Below are positions 23,818 to 32,273 of a DNA stretch of 41,332 nucleotides, one piece after another. How positions within the stretch are numbered: position 1 is the stretch's first letter; each line of letters starts with the position of its first letter. A program made the position numbers and the translations under genes. The notes beneath the pieces were generated by a model, which saw nothing but the letters and a program-made list of their open reading frames with translations, did not search any database and was not told the origin of the DNA. This DNA is from an uncultured Bacteroidota bacterium (lineage in GTDB: Bacteria; Bacteroidota; Bacteroidia; Chitinophagales; Chitinophagaceae): positions 1 through 41,332 of the forward strand of contig CAIYUO010000100.1 in assembly GCA_903929425.1 (NCBI GenBank). Direction: 5' to 3'.

Positions 23818-25026
23818 ATGAAAATACTCATTACTGCCGATTGGCATATCGGTAAAAAATTACATAACGAGGACTTGAGCGAGGACATGAATTTGTACTT
23901 TGATTGGTTGTTGGGAAAAATCAAAGAAAATGGCATTCATTACTTATTAGTTGCTGGTGATATTTTTGATAACAACAATCCATCGAATGAATCATCAAGA
24001 ATGTATTATGCATTCATGACGCGATTGAACGCTTTAAATTGTAAGGCTATTATTATTGCAGGCAATCATGATAGTCCATCCTTTATTGATGTGCCAAAGG
24101 ATTTGCTTTCTGAATTTAATATTGCAGTGTTTGGATTATTCCCTGGAATTGATAAAGTAGAAGAAATTTTTGTACCCTTAAAGGATGATCATGGCAATGA
24201 GGTAGCAGTTGTAGCCGCGATTCCTTTTTTACAAGACCGATTTGTAAGACAGGTGGGGGAAGGTGAAGGAGCAAAAGAAATTGCTGAAAAAATTAAACAA
24301 GGGATGAAAACTTTGTTTGCTCAAATTGGAGCGGCAATGAAAAACAAATACCCAAGTATCCCGAAAATTGGAATGGCTCATTTGCATGCACAAGGAACCG
24401 AAATTAGCGAGGCAGAAAGAGAAATTCAAATCGGAAACCAGGAAGGTATTGCTTCAGTTGACTTAGATCAGTTTGATTATTTAGCACTTGGCCATATACA
24501 TACTGGACAGCCGGTGATCAAGGGTAAAATTCAATATGCCAGCAGCCCTATTAGTTTAGGCTTTTCAGAAAATAAGTACAATCATAAAGTGGTCATGCTA
24601 AATATTGAAAACAATCAAATTACAGAAACAGACATTCCTGTTGAAAAAAATAGATCCTTGTATCAGTTGAAAGGCACGATGAATGAAGTGGAAGAAAATA
24701 TTAAAAAGCTAAAAAATAAATACAAGTTGCAAGTGTTATTGGATATTCAAATTACGGAGGAAGTGTTTGACCCCACTATTACTGATCGACTTGAAGCGTT
24801 GAAAGAAATGTTGGTAGTGAAAAATGAAATGAAAATTATTAACACGCGCATTTCATACAATGATAAAAAGGCGGCACGTTTCTCAACCAATTATAATACA
24901 AATGAATTAAATGATATTAAACCATTGGATGTATTTAAAACGTTGATTGAAGATAGAACAGACGAGGAAAAAGCAAAATTATTAGAAAAATTCAGTGAAA
25001 TTATAGCAGACACAACACAAGCATAA
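23818..25026 (+). CDS. sbcD: SbcD/Mre11-type exonuclease subunit
   Basis: A 402-residue Mre11-family metallophosphoesterase. The five phosphoesterase motifs are present: TADWHIGKKLH (Asp8, His10), VAGDIFDNNNP (Asp48), AGNHDSP (Asn83, His84), MAHLHAQGTE and LGHIHTGQP. A capping domain follows with VMLNIENNQITETDIPVEKNR. Together with SbcC it forms the Mn-dependent nuclease that opens hairpins, trims protein-blocked ends and cuts palindromes. The downstream sbcC begins 2 nt after the stop, showing coupling. Residues look intact, so the nuclease should be active. Cytosolic. Confidence 0.96.
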   Translation: MKILITADWHIGKKLHNEDLSEDMNLYFDWLLGKIKENGIHYLLVAGDIFDNNNPSNESSRMYYAFMTRLNALNCKAIIIAGNHDSPSFIDVPKDLLSEFNIAVFGLFPGIDKVEEIFVPLKDDHGNEVAVVAAIPFLQDRFVRQVGEGEGAKEIAEKIKQGMKTLFAQIGAAMKNKYPSIPKIGMAHLHAQGTEISEAEREIQIGNQEGIASVDLDQFDYLALGHIHTGQPVIKGKIQYASSPISLGFSENKYNHKVVMLNIENNQITETDIPVEKNRSLYQLKGTMNEVEENIKKLKNKYKLQVLLDIQITEEVFDPTITDRLEALKEMLVVKNEMKIINTRISYNDKKAARFSTNYNTNELNDIKPLDVFKTLIEDRTDEEKAKLLEKFSEIIADTTQA

Positions 25027-25028
25027 CT

Positions 25029-28000
25029 ATGAAAATTATATCCTTACATTTTAAAAATTTAAACTCTTTAAAAGGAGAGTTCAAGATAGATTTCACTAAA
25101 CCTGAATTAGCGAATGCAGGTTTATTCGCTATCACTGGTCCTACTGGAGCTGGAAAGTCCACTATTCTGGATGCAATTACATTGGCATTATATAGTTATA
25201 CGCCACGATTAGAGGATATTAACGATGCTACTATTTCTGAAAAAGGGGTGATTGTAACCAAACATACTAGAGACGCATTTGCACATATCGATTTTGAAGT
25301 GAATGGTGAAAAATATAAAGCAGAGTGGGCTATTGCAAAAAATAGAAACGATAATTGGAATAAGGTAACACATAAATTAAGTATTTATGAGGTTGACAAG
25401 TTCGTAACTATTAAAGACAAGGTGAGTGAAACAAAGGCTGAGGTGACCAGAATTACACGTTTAACCAAGGATCAGTTTACAAAAGCTATTGTGTTAAGTC
25501 AAGGAAAATTTGATGAATTCTTAAAATCAGGAAAGGATGAGCGGTATAAGTTATTGGAGATTATCACTGGGACTGACATATACCGAACCATTGGCAAAAA
25601 AGTATATGAGGCGTTGAGTCAAAAAAATACAGAATTAAAGGAATTAGAAGCACAAAAAGGGGGTATTATCTGTTTAACTACGGAAGAATTGGAGGCGTTC
25701 GAACTTAAAAAAGTGAGCTTGACTAATGAATCAAATAGTTTAAGAGACGAGTTAGCGGCCATGGGAAAGTTAAAGCAAACAAAGGACCTTATTAAAACAC
25801 TTGTAAATCAAAAAGCTGCCATTGAATCGGATCAGATTAAATTACAAGAAAGAACAAATAATTTCTTACCTTTTTTAACAAAGTTAGAGGAGCATGAAAA
25901 AGCTTTGCCATTGCAGGTTGATTATAATAACTGGGTGAATGCCGAAAATGAAATTGCCAAATTAAAAAAGCAAATCAATGATTCTAAGGATAAAATCGAT
26001 GAATTAGATAAATGTAAAGAAGCCCTAATTAAAGGACTTTCATTAAAAGCCAATTTAGGTGTAGATGAAACGAATTTTATTACGCAATTGGACAGCTATT
26101 TTAATACCGTATCGTTAGTTGAAAAGGATATAGATAAAATTAAAGCATCCATTGATGAAAAAAAAGAAGGTTTGAAAACCTTATATGGACAAATACCTGC
26201 AATTAGCTTGGACTTAATTAAGCCAATGGCAAAATCATCAGCTACATTAAATGATTTTGTTAAAACGAAGGATACCGAATTAAATGTAAATCCATTGCCT
26301 GCTAATATCAGCATTGATAAAATTGAGGCGGAAGTGGATGCATTAAATACAAAGTCAGTTAAATATAAGGAAGCGATTGGCCATAAATCTGAAATGGAAC
26401 GTTTGTCTGCTTTAAAAACAAGCCAGCAAACTAGTATTGAAGCTTTAAAGTTGTTGGTTGGCAAACAACAAGTTGAGCTGGATAGTTTAAATGAATTGAT
26501 TACAAAACATACTAGTGATATTGAGGTAGTTCAAAAAGCTTATGATGCAAATTTGGCTTACATGAGCTTGGATATACATAGAAGCAAATTAGTAGAAGGG
26601 GAGGCTTGTCCATGCTGCGGTTCGCTGGAGCACCCTTATTCAAAAACAAAGCCGAAAGAAAATGATGCAATTGGCGAACAATTAAAAAACTTAAAAGAAG
26701 CATTAGCAACAACTGAAAAAAGTGAAAGAGGTATTCGTGATTCTTTTGTAGCAAATACTGCAAATGTTAAGACTTCTGAAGCGGCATTTGTTGCAACCAA
26801 TATCGAGTTAGAAGCAAAAGCAAAATTATTCACAACTTATATTAATCAATTAAAATTAGCTCCAGATACTACCATTGATGCATTGACTAAATCCGATAGC
26901 GAAATTGGGTTAAGCGTACAAAATTTAAAAGCACATAAGCAATGGAATGAAACTAAGCAGCCATTGTTAACTTATATTTCTTCACTTGAAAAATTCAATG
27001 CTGACGAGGAGCAATTGAGCCTATTAACGAATAAGCGAAATAACTTGTTTTCTGAAAATTCGATTGTAGAATACAAGGATGCTCAAATGTTAAAATGGAC
27101 GACTGTTATTAATAATATTGAAACTACGCTTAACTCTATTGGGGAAGCTTCTAAATTAAAAATTGAAAAACAAAAAATTTATGATGAGTTAAATAGTAAG
27201 TTAACATTAAGTGTTTTAGAAATGGCATTTGAGTCCATTAATACACTTAAGTTGGTTTTGTTGCCTGATGCAGAATTAGATAAATACAAAAAGGAAAAAG
27301 CAGCTATTGAAAATGAACGTGTAAGTTTAAAAACCAAAATAGAGGAAAATAGAAAAAGTTATGAATTAGCGATTAGCGAGGACGACTTAAATATTGAATA
27401 TGACGATTTGTTAACGAAATTTAATTTTAAGTCGGAACAGCGAGATGCAAAAATGAATGAAATAGGTACAATCAGTAATCTAATTATTACTAATGCTGAT
27501 AATGAATTGCGTGTGGCAGATATTGAAGCCAAAGCAAAGGTTGTAAGAGAGGAGCAAGGCTATTATAAAACCATGGCAGAATTAATTGGTGATAAGGACG
27601 GAGATAAGTTTAATAACATCATTCAACGAATTACTTTAAGACACCTGTTTAAAATGACCAATGCGCGATTGGCAACTATCATGGATCGATACCAGGTTGA
27701 TTTAGGATCGGATAAACACCAGGATGAAATTTGGGTGATTGATACTTATATGGGTGATGAACGACGTGTAATTGATAGTGTATCAGGTGGAGAACGATTT
27801 GTAATATCACTTGCCATGGCATTAAGCTTAAGTGACTTAGCTTCAAATAATGTAAAATTGGATAGTGTATTTATTGACGAGGGCTTTGGAAGCTTGTCAC
27901 CAGAAGAATTGGATAGTGCAATATCAATGTTAGAACGTATGCAAGTTGAGAATGAAAAAACAGTTGGTATTATTAGCCATGTGGAAAGTTTGAAAGAACG

Positions 28001-28097
28001 CATTGGCACTCAAATTGTAGTTGAAAAGCTTCAGAACGGGGAGAGCACTATTTCTTTAAAATCAAATGGTAGCTTAACAAGTTTAGCAGTTGCATAA
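25029..28097 (+). CDS. sbcC: SbcC/Rad50-type ATPase subunit
   Basis: A 1022-residue SMC-like ATPase. Walker A is GPTGAGKSTILDAI (from residue 37), and the Q-loop is LSQGKFDEFLKSGKDERYKLLEIITGTDIY. A long coiled coil on both sides of the zinc hook follows; the hook Cys-Pro-Cys-Cys is at 527-530 in EGEACPCCGSLEHPYS. The C-terminal half has the ABC signature VSGGERFVISLAMALSLSDLA and Walker B SVFIDEGFGSLSPEELD with the catalytic Glu. It tethers DNA ends and drives SbcD nuclease activity. The hook has an extra cysteine, which is common in this branch. The gene is sandwiched between sbcD and a nuclease gene, so it may be a mobile or defence version and not the only chromosomal copy. Confidence 0.96.
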   Translation: MKIISLHFKNLNSLKGEFKIDFTKPELANAGLFAITGPTGAGKSTILDAITLALYSYTPRLEDINDATISEKGVIVTKHTRDAFAHIDFEVNGEKYKAEWAIAKNRNDNWNKVTHKLSIYEVDKFVTIKDKVSETKAEVTRITRLTKDQFTKAIVLSQGKFDEFLKSGKDERYKLLEIITGTDIYRTIGKKVYEALSQKNTELKELEAQKGGIICLTTEELEAFELKKVSLTNESNSLRDELAAMGKLKQTKDLIKTLVNQKAAIESDQIKLQERTNNFLPFLTKLEEHEKALPLQVDYNNWVNAENEIAKLKKQINDSKDKIDELDKCKEALIKGLSLKANLGVDETNFITQLDSYFNTVSLVEKDIDKIKASIDEKKEGLKTLYGQIPAISLDLIKPMAKSSATLNDFVKTKDTELNVNPLPANISIDKIEAEVDALNTKSVKYKEAIGHKSEMERLSALKTSQQTSIEALKLLVGKQQVELDSLNELITKHTSDIEVVQKAYDANLAYMSLDIHRSKLVEGEACPCCGSLEHPYSKTKPKENDAIGEQLKNLKEALATTEKSERGIRDSFVANTANVKTSEAAFVATNIELEAKAKLFTTYINQLKLAPDTTIDALTKSDSEIGLSVQNLKAHKQWNETKQPLLTYISSLEKFNADEEQLSLLTNKRNNLFSENSIVEYKDAQMLKWTTVINNIETTLNSIGEASKLKIEKQKIYDELNSKLTLSVLEMAFESINTLKLVLLPDAELDKYKKEKAAIENERVSLKTKIEENRKSYELAISEDDLNIEYDDLLTKFNFKSEQRDAKMNEIGTISNLIITNADNELRVADIEAKAKVVREEQGYYKTMAELIGDKDGDKFNNIIQRITLRHLFKMTNARLATIMDRYQVDLGSDKHQDEIWVIDTYMGDERRVIDSVSGGERFVISLAMALSLSDLASNNVKLDSVFIDEGFGSLSPEELDSAISMLERMQVENEKTVGIISHVESLKERIGTQIVVEKLQNGESTISLKSNGSLTSLAVA

Positions 28098-28119
28098 ATA
28101 TTTAAATAATAATTTAGTT

Positions 28120-28839
28120 ATGGCCGATAAAAAATACTTCGTTCCAGGAACGTCTTTTAAATTTAGTAGAAGCAAGGTTGAGCTTTTCACTGAATGCCCT
28201 AAATGCTTTTATTTAGACCGAGTAAAGGGTGTTGGACGACCATCAGGCTTCCCTTTTAGTTTAAACAATGCAGTAGACGCATTATTTAAAAAGGAATTTG
28301 ATAGTTATAGAGCAATACAACAACCGCATCCCTTATTAGTAGCTAATAATTTGGATTTAGTTCCGTTTCAGGATCCTCGAATGGAAGACTGGCGCAATAA
28401 TTTCAAAGGGATTAAAACTACCTATAAGGGCTATGAGTATTACGGAGCGGTAGATGATATATGGGTTGACAATGCTGGTACTTTATATGTAGTTGATTAT
28501 AAGGCGACAGCTAAGGAAGAAGCCATCACTGAATTAACCACAGCAAGTTATCATGATACATACCGCCGACAAATGGAGTTTTATCAATGGTTGTTGGTTC
28601 AAAACGGATTTACGGTTTCTCCAAAAGGGTATTTCGTTTATACCACTGGTGATAACACACTTCCTAATTTTAATAATGAGCTTAAGTTTAGAACTCATCT
28701 TATACCATACACAGGAAATCATAGTTGGGTTACTAAAGCCTTGGACGATTTAATTGCATGTGCATCACAAACAACTGCACCAGCAAGCAGCAAGGACTGC
28801 GCATATTGTAAATTCATTGAGGAAAGAAATAACGCTTAA
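28120..28839 (+). CDS. PD-(D/E)XK nuclease, RecB/Cas4-like
   Basis: The ATG at 28120, 22 nt after sbcC, gives 239 residues. Motifs of the PDDEXK_1 superfamily: an N-terminal FSRSKVELFTECPKCFYLDR with Cys26 and Cys29, an acidic motif YYGAVDDIWVD (Asp112/Asp113), the core VVDYKAT (Asp126, Lys128) and a helix with QMEFYQWLL. Two more Cys at 227 and 230 (DCAYCKF) near the C-terminus pair with the N-terminal ones, recalling the Fe-S or metal clusters of Cas4 and AddB, though the 2+2 spacing differs from the usual 1+3. Single-strand exonuclease activity is likely by family. Coupled to sbcDC, it suggests combined end processing. Confidence 0.88.
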   Translation: MADKKYFVPGTSFKFSRSKVELFTECPKCFYLDRVKGVGRPSGFPFSLNNAVDALFKKEFDSYRAIQQPHPLLVANNLDLVPFQDPRMEDWRNNFKGIKTTYKGYEYYGAVDDIWVDNAGTLYVVDYKATAKEEAITELTTASYHDTYRRQMEFYQWLLVQNGFTVSPKGYFVYTTGDNTLPNFNNELKFRTHLIPYTGNHSWVTKALDDLIACASQTTAPASSKDCAYCKFIEERNNA

Positions 28840-28865
28840 GCAATTTAAACCTTAAAAGTAAATTT

Positions 28866-29642
28866 ATGCTTATTACAACAATGACCGACGAGGAAGTTAC
28901 CAAGGAGGTAAAAACTGATTACCAGGAAATTTGGAGTAAGCGAACAATTGACCGACTAGTAGAAGGCTACGAAAAACAAAGAAGAAAGTTTAAGATTGCT
29001 AAAACTGATGAATATCCCGTAGTTCAAGAATTCAAGTCACATAGAAAGAACCCTTGGATTTTAATAATGAGAAAAAGTGAGAAGGCTGAAAAGTATACTA
29101 AAATAGGAGATACCGGTTTTGAATTAGTAACATATTACTATACTCCAAAAGGTTTGAGGGTATTTAGTTACTTAGAGGATCAATCCATGGTAGTTTATAA
29201 TGGGCATGTATTTACAAGATACAGAATGAGAATGGGTTTACAAATAGAATCTATTATTGAAGTCGTAAAACACTTTTTCAAACAAACAGGAAATTTAGTG
29301 TTTGATTTTTATGAGGAGGAAAATCCAGATTCAATGTTTATGGGTTTAACGAAGGAAGGCTATTTGTTTGGAACTAAAAAGGCATCTGTAGACTGGATCA
29401 TCGTAAAAACATTTGTAAACAAGGAAACTGCAACCCTTAATCAATTTGAGAAGGAGCAGGACTTACAAGAAATGAAACAATTTTTTGATGTTCACATAAA
29501 GGCAAAAGAAAGAAGGGAAGTGTTTTATAAAGACATGTTATCATTATTCAGGGAAAAGTTTATATCCGTTGATGGTAAAGTGGTCCCTATGGATCGAAAC
29601 GATAATCAAATTAACCTAATGGGTGGCGGGATAGTGAAATAA
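28866..29642 (+). CDS. Hypothetical protein
   Basis: A 258-residue soluble protein, not recognised. It starts with a charged helical segment (TDEEVTKEVKTDYQEIWSKRTIDRLVEGYEKQ) and continues with a beta-rich core containing WILIMRKSEKAEKY, VTYYYTPKGLRVFSY and VYNGHVFTRYRMRMG. It ends with the helical, charged KAKERREVFYKDMLSLF. No catalytic motif, signal peptide or membrane helix is evident. It lies 26 nt after the nuclease gene and 35 nt before the next ORF in the same direction, so it belongs to the operon. Role unknown. Confidence 0.75.
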   Translation: MLITTMTDEEVTKEVKTDYQEIWSKRTIDRLVEGYEKQRRKFKIAKTDEYPVVQEFKSHRKNPWILIMRKSEKAEKYTKIGDTGFELVTYYYTPKGLRVFSYLEDQSMVVYNGHVFTRYRMRMGLQIESIIEVVKHFFKQTGNLVFDFYEEENPDSMFMGLTKEGYLFGTKKASVDWIIVKTFVNKETATLNQFEKEQDLQEMKQFFDVHIKAKERREVFYKDMLSLFREKFISVDGKVVPMDRNDNQINLMGGGIVK

Positions 29643-29677
29643 TAATATTAGCGTCATTAATAAAAATAATTATAATC

Positions 29678-30664
29678 ATGTTTAGTATAGGAAAGTTTAC
29701 CAATTATGCATACAAGGATAAAGTAATTGAGTATAATGATGTTCATTTAGATATGCTTTGGTTTTTAATGAATCTAACTACTGTTCAACGATTTGTCACA
29801 CCAGTATCTTTCCAAGAGTTTTTAGTACGATTATTTTTAATTAGAGATAAAAATTTCGATGAGTATGCATTAGATATTATTGATGATGAATTAATCATTG
29901 ATGGTTTTATTAGTGAGCAGTATTTTTGTTTAACAATTGGGGATTTAACTAATTTAGTTGGTTTTTCTTGTTCTGATGCCAGATATAATATTAGAGGAAG
30001 TATACAAGACTTCGCAAGTTCATATAAGTTTGAATTACCCAATATAAAGTTTTCAAAAAATGAAAACAAAGAAAATTCATATAACATAACTCAAGTCGTT
30101 CTTATATTTGCTTTAGCTGGTGTAGTTAATTTAGTAAACTTAGAATCATGTTCATTAAAGTTTAAAGAAAATTTAGAACTAATAAATGCAGGAGATATAG
30201 ACAAGGCTAATATGCTAGCAAATTTCATTGTTAATAGATTGCCAACCGATTTATTTTCAAAATATCATAATGACTTTCCTATTGTAAAACAAAAAACCAT
30301 AGAACGATATTTAAAAAGTGACCGAGTGTTATTTGATATTTTCAAAGAAATTGAAAGTGAAAATTTGGCGCTGATTTATGAAATCATTATTGATAAAGAA
30401 ACAGCTGATAGATTTAGGGAAATAGGTGAGGATGAAGATTTGAAAATAGACTTAAGTTGGTTTAATGAATTAATCAAATTTGCCTATGGAGTAAAGCATG
30501 GCTACATTGGATTATCTGATTACTATAATTCATTATTTACCGAGGTTGATTCATTGTTTGATTTAGAGTTCGAAAATATTTTTGGAGAGGACAATGAAAC
30601 ATATTCCACCAATTATTATTATAAATGGTTAGAAATGGATAAGTGGCAACACTTATTACCTTAA
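29678..30664 (+). CDS. Hypothetical acidic protein
   Basis: A 328-residue Asp/Glu-rich helical protein, last of the rightward operon, not recognised. It shows EYNDVHLDMLWFLMNLTTVQRFV near the start, a possible small beta-helix domain around residues 85-125 and an acidic C-terminal half (DLKIDLSWFNELIKFAYGVK, LFDLEFENIFGEDNE). No signal peptide, membrane helix or enzyme motif. High acidity could reflect DNA mimicry or binding to a basic partner, which is speculation. It converges on the WYL regulator gene. Confidence 0.72.
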   Translation: MFSIGKFTNYAYKDKVIEYNDVHLDMLWFLMNLTTVQRFVTPVSFQEFLVRLFLIRDKNFDEYALDIIDDELIIDGFISEQYFCLTIGDLTNLVGFSCSDARYNIRGSIQDFASSYKFELPNIKFSKNENKENSYNITQVVLIFALAGVVNLVNLESCSLKFKENLELINAGDIDKANMLANFIVNRLPTDLFSKYHNDFPIVKQKTIERYLKSDRVLFDIFKEIESENLALIYEIIIDKETADRFREIGEDEDLKIDLSWFNELIKFAYGVKHGYIGLSDYYNSLFTEVDSLFDLEFENIFGEDNETYSTNYYYKWLEMDKWQHLLP

Positions 30665-30761
30665 AAATTATTTTTTCAGCATGAGCTACCTAGATATTTT
30701 AACAGTAACTGACATAGAGCAAGGTCATTAATTATTAATGAAAGTTAAAGTTAATTATTTC

Positions 30762-31751
30762 TTATTTATATCCCTTAATAATCTCCTCCGCAATCTCTTT
30801 AATCTTTTTAACTAAACTCGCTGGTGAAATCACTTTCACACTTGCGCCGTATTTTAGTATTTCAGATACAATTTCGTAGGATTCGTATAGCTCTAAATTA
30901 ACGGTAAGCTTTTTGCCATCCTTACTTAATGTATGAGTTTGATAGGGGCTTAATGGGTAGTTTATTAATTGATTAATATAGGGCTCCTTAAATTCAAGCT
31001 TAATTTTTTGAGGCTTGTCGTTATAGTTGTGGTAAATGCCAAAGGAATATTTGAAAAACTGACCTGCATCAAAGTTGTGTTCATAATGATAGGGTTGTTT
31101 GGATACTTTTACAGATAGAATTTTATCCAAAGCATAGTTTTTAATTAAATTGGATTTATTGTTATCGAATCCAATTAGATACCAGTGCCCACTTATTTCT
31201 TTTAATATATAAGGGGATATTACTTTTACATCTGGATCCTGTCCAACCTTTTTATATTCAATTTCAATTGCCTGGTTTTCTAATATGGCGTTTAAGATTG
31301 GTTCAATGTATTTTACACCTATATCACTATGGGTATTTTCAGGCTGTATGCAATCCATTTTAGTCCTTTCTGATTTAGTAATGCTAGAGCCCGTAATAAT
31401 TTTGTTTATTGTTTTTTCAAACTTTGACAACATGGGTGAGGAGGAGAATATCTTAAAAATACTAGCAGCCATGTCTAATAGCTTCTTGTCTTCCTCAGTT
31501 AATGGAGCTTTTTCTATGGAAAATTCTGGATCCTCATAAAAAAGCTGATTGCGATGGTTTTTAGCTATTATAGCCCCATATTCTTCCTTCATATAAGAAA
31601 GGTCTGAATATAGTGTGGAACGTGAAATATCCGTTCCTAAACGCCTATTTAGCTCCATTCTTATCTCATCAGCGGTTAGCATGCGGTTACGGTTCCTAAG
31701 TATCTGGTCTAAATATCGTTCACGCAGCTTTGCCGACTTCACTACAGGCAT
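30762..31751 (-). CDS. WYL-domain transcriptional regulator
   Basis: A 329-residue regulator. The N-terminal ~80 residues form a winged helix-turn-helix (RERYLDQILRNRNRMLTADEIRMEL, then SRSTLYSDLSYMKEEYGA as recognition helix). The WYL domain (about residues 150-260) has EIEYKK and the signature GHWYLIGFDNNKSNLIKNYA; a C-terminal WCX-like extension follows. WYL proteins sense nucleic acids or nucleotides and control DNA-damage responses and phage-defence islands (for example PafBC, DriD, BrxR, CapW). Its gene is divergent from the 56-aa/AAA+ genes, and the 19-bp palindrome lies in the intergenic region about 100 nt upstream of its start. It is the most likely regulator of that site. Confidence 0.9.
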   Translation of the reverse strand: MPVVKSAKLRERYLDQILRNRNRMLTADEIRMELNRRLGTDISRSTLYSDLSYMKEEYGAIIAKNHRNQLFYEDPEFSIEKAPLTEEDKKLLDMAASIFKIFSSSPMLSKFEKTINKIITGSSITKSERTKMDCIQPENTHSDIGVKYIEPILNAILENQAIEIEYKKVGQDPDVKVISPYILKEISGHWYLIGFDNNKSNLIKNYALDKILSVKVSKQPYHYEHNFDAGQFFKYSFGIYHNYNDKPQKIKLEFKEPYINQLINYPLSPYQTHTLSKDGKKLTVNLELYESYEIVSEILKYGASVKVISPASLVKKIKEIAEEIIKGYK

Positions 31752-31854
31752 ATTCCTATGTATTAAGGGTTTTTAAGGGGTGGGGGTTATAGTAAAAATA
31801 TACTAAATATGTAAATTTTCATCTTTTTTGACTTTTTTTCTATTTCTTTTTAAC

Positions 31855-31890
31855 TGTCCGAATACACTGGACAGCATTACAATTCCTTTG
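31855..31890 (+). promoter_or_regulatory. 19-bp palindromic operator plus -7-like box (copy 2)
   Basis: TGTCCGAATACACTGGACA (31855-31873), extended to a 6-bp arm on each side (CTGTCC/GGACAG, 31854-31874), then 9 nt, then TTCCTTTG (31883-31890), one mismatch from TAnnTTTG. It is 44 nt from operator end to the 56-aa gene start. It matches copy 1 (20108-20090, minus strand) at 18 of 19 positions, including the non-palindromic centre, with the same 9-nt spacing to the -7 box. Confidence 0.75.
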
Positions 31891-31917
31891 TACTCTAATA
31901 GCAAACAACTATCAATT

Positions 31918-32088
31918 ATGGCAACTTTAAAAATCATTTCACAAAATAAGTATTTCAAAGTGATTGAAGTATTTGGAATCCGTTTTATTAATGTTAAAAA
32001 AGCGGGTGTTAGTATCCAAGTGGATGGGGAGGTATTTTACAAATTACCTAGTATTGGAAGTCAATCAAATACGCTTATGCTTAAATAA
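31918..32088 (+). CDS. Small 56-residue protein upstream of the AAA+ ATPase
   Basis: An ATG at 31918 starts a 56-codon frame with a clean beta-type composition: MATLKIISQNKYFKVIEVFG, then IRFINVKKAGVSIQVDGEVF and a short Lys-ending tail. Reading upstream, the frame could start at 31828, but the later ATG fits the operator and -7 box just upstream. No family recognised; it looks like a small five-strand beta barrel or a DNA- or protein-binding adaptor. It is 185 nt before the AAA+ gene in the same direction, and may be co-expressed. Confidence 0.7.
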   Translation: MATLKIISQNKYFKVIEVFGIRFINVKKAGVSIQVDGEVFYKLPSIGSQSNTLMLK

Positions 32089-32273
32089 ACATGGATAGAA
32101 TCTTGTTTTTTAAGCACTTGTAAAAAAGACTAATACTTGTTCTTGTGCACAACTTTTTTTAAAGAAAATTAGTTACGCACATCTTGATAAGTTTAACGTT
32201 TTATTTTTTTTTGATTTCAAAAAGTAGTTCACATTCGCTCCCCCCAAAATTTTTCACCAATAAATTTTATCCT

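Noticed and set aside
30681..30731. A 16-codon frame MSYLDILTVTDIEQGH after the last gene of the SbcCD operon
   Set aside because: Too short, no promoter or conserved pattern; could be the remnant of a gene but this cannot be supported.
31780..31792. GGGGTGGGGG run upstream of the WYL gene as a G-quadruplex
   Set aside because: Only two adjoining G-tracts, not four; a quadruplex is not supported.
31918..32273. The 185-nt gap before the AAA+ gene as a CRISPR leader, retron ncRNA or riboswitch
   Set aside because: Only short AT-rich runs and a small TGTGCACA palindrome are visible; no repeat array, reverse transcriptase or stable fold.
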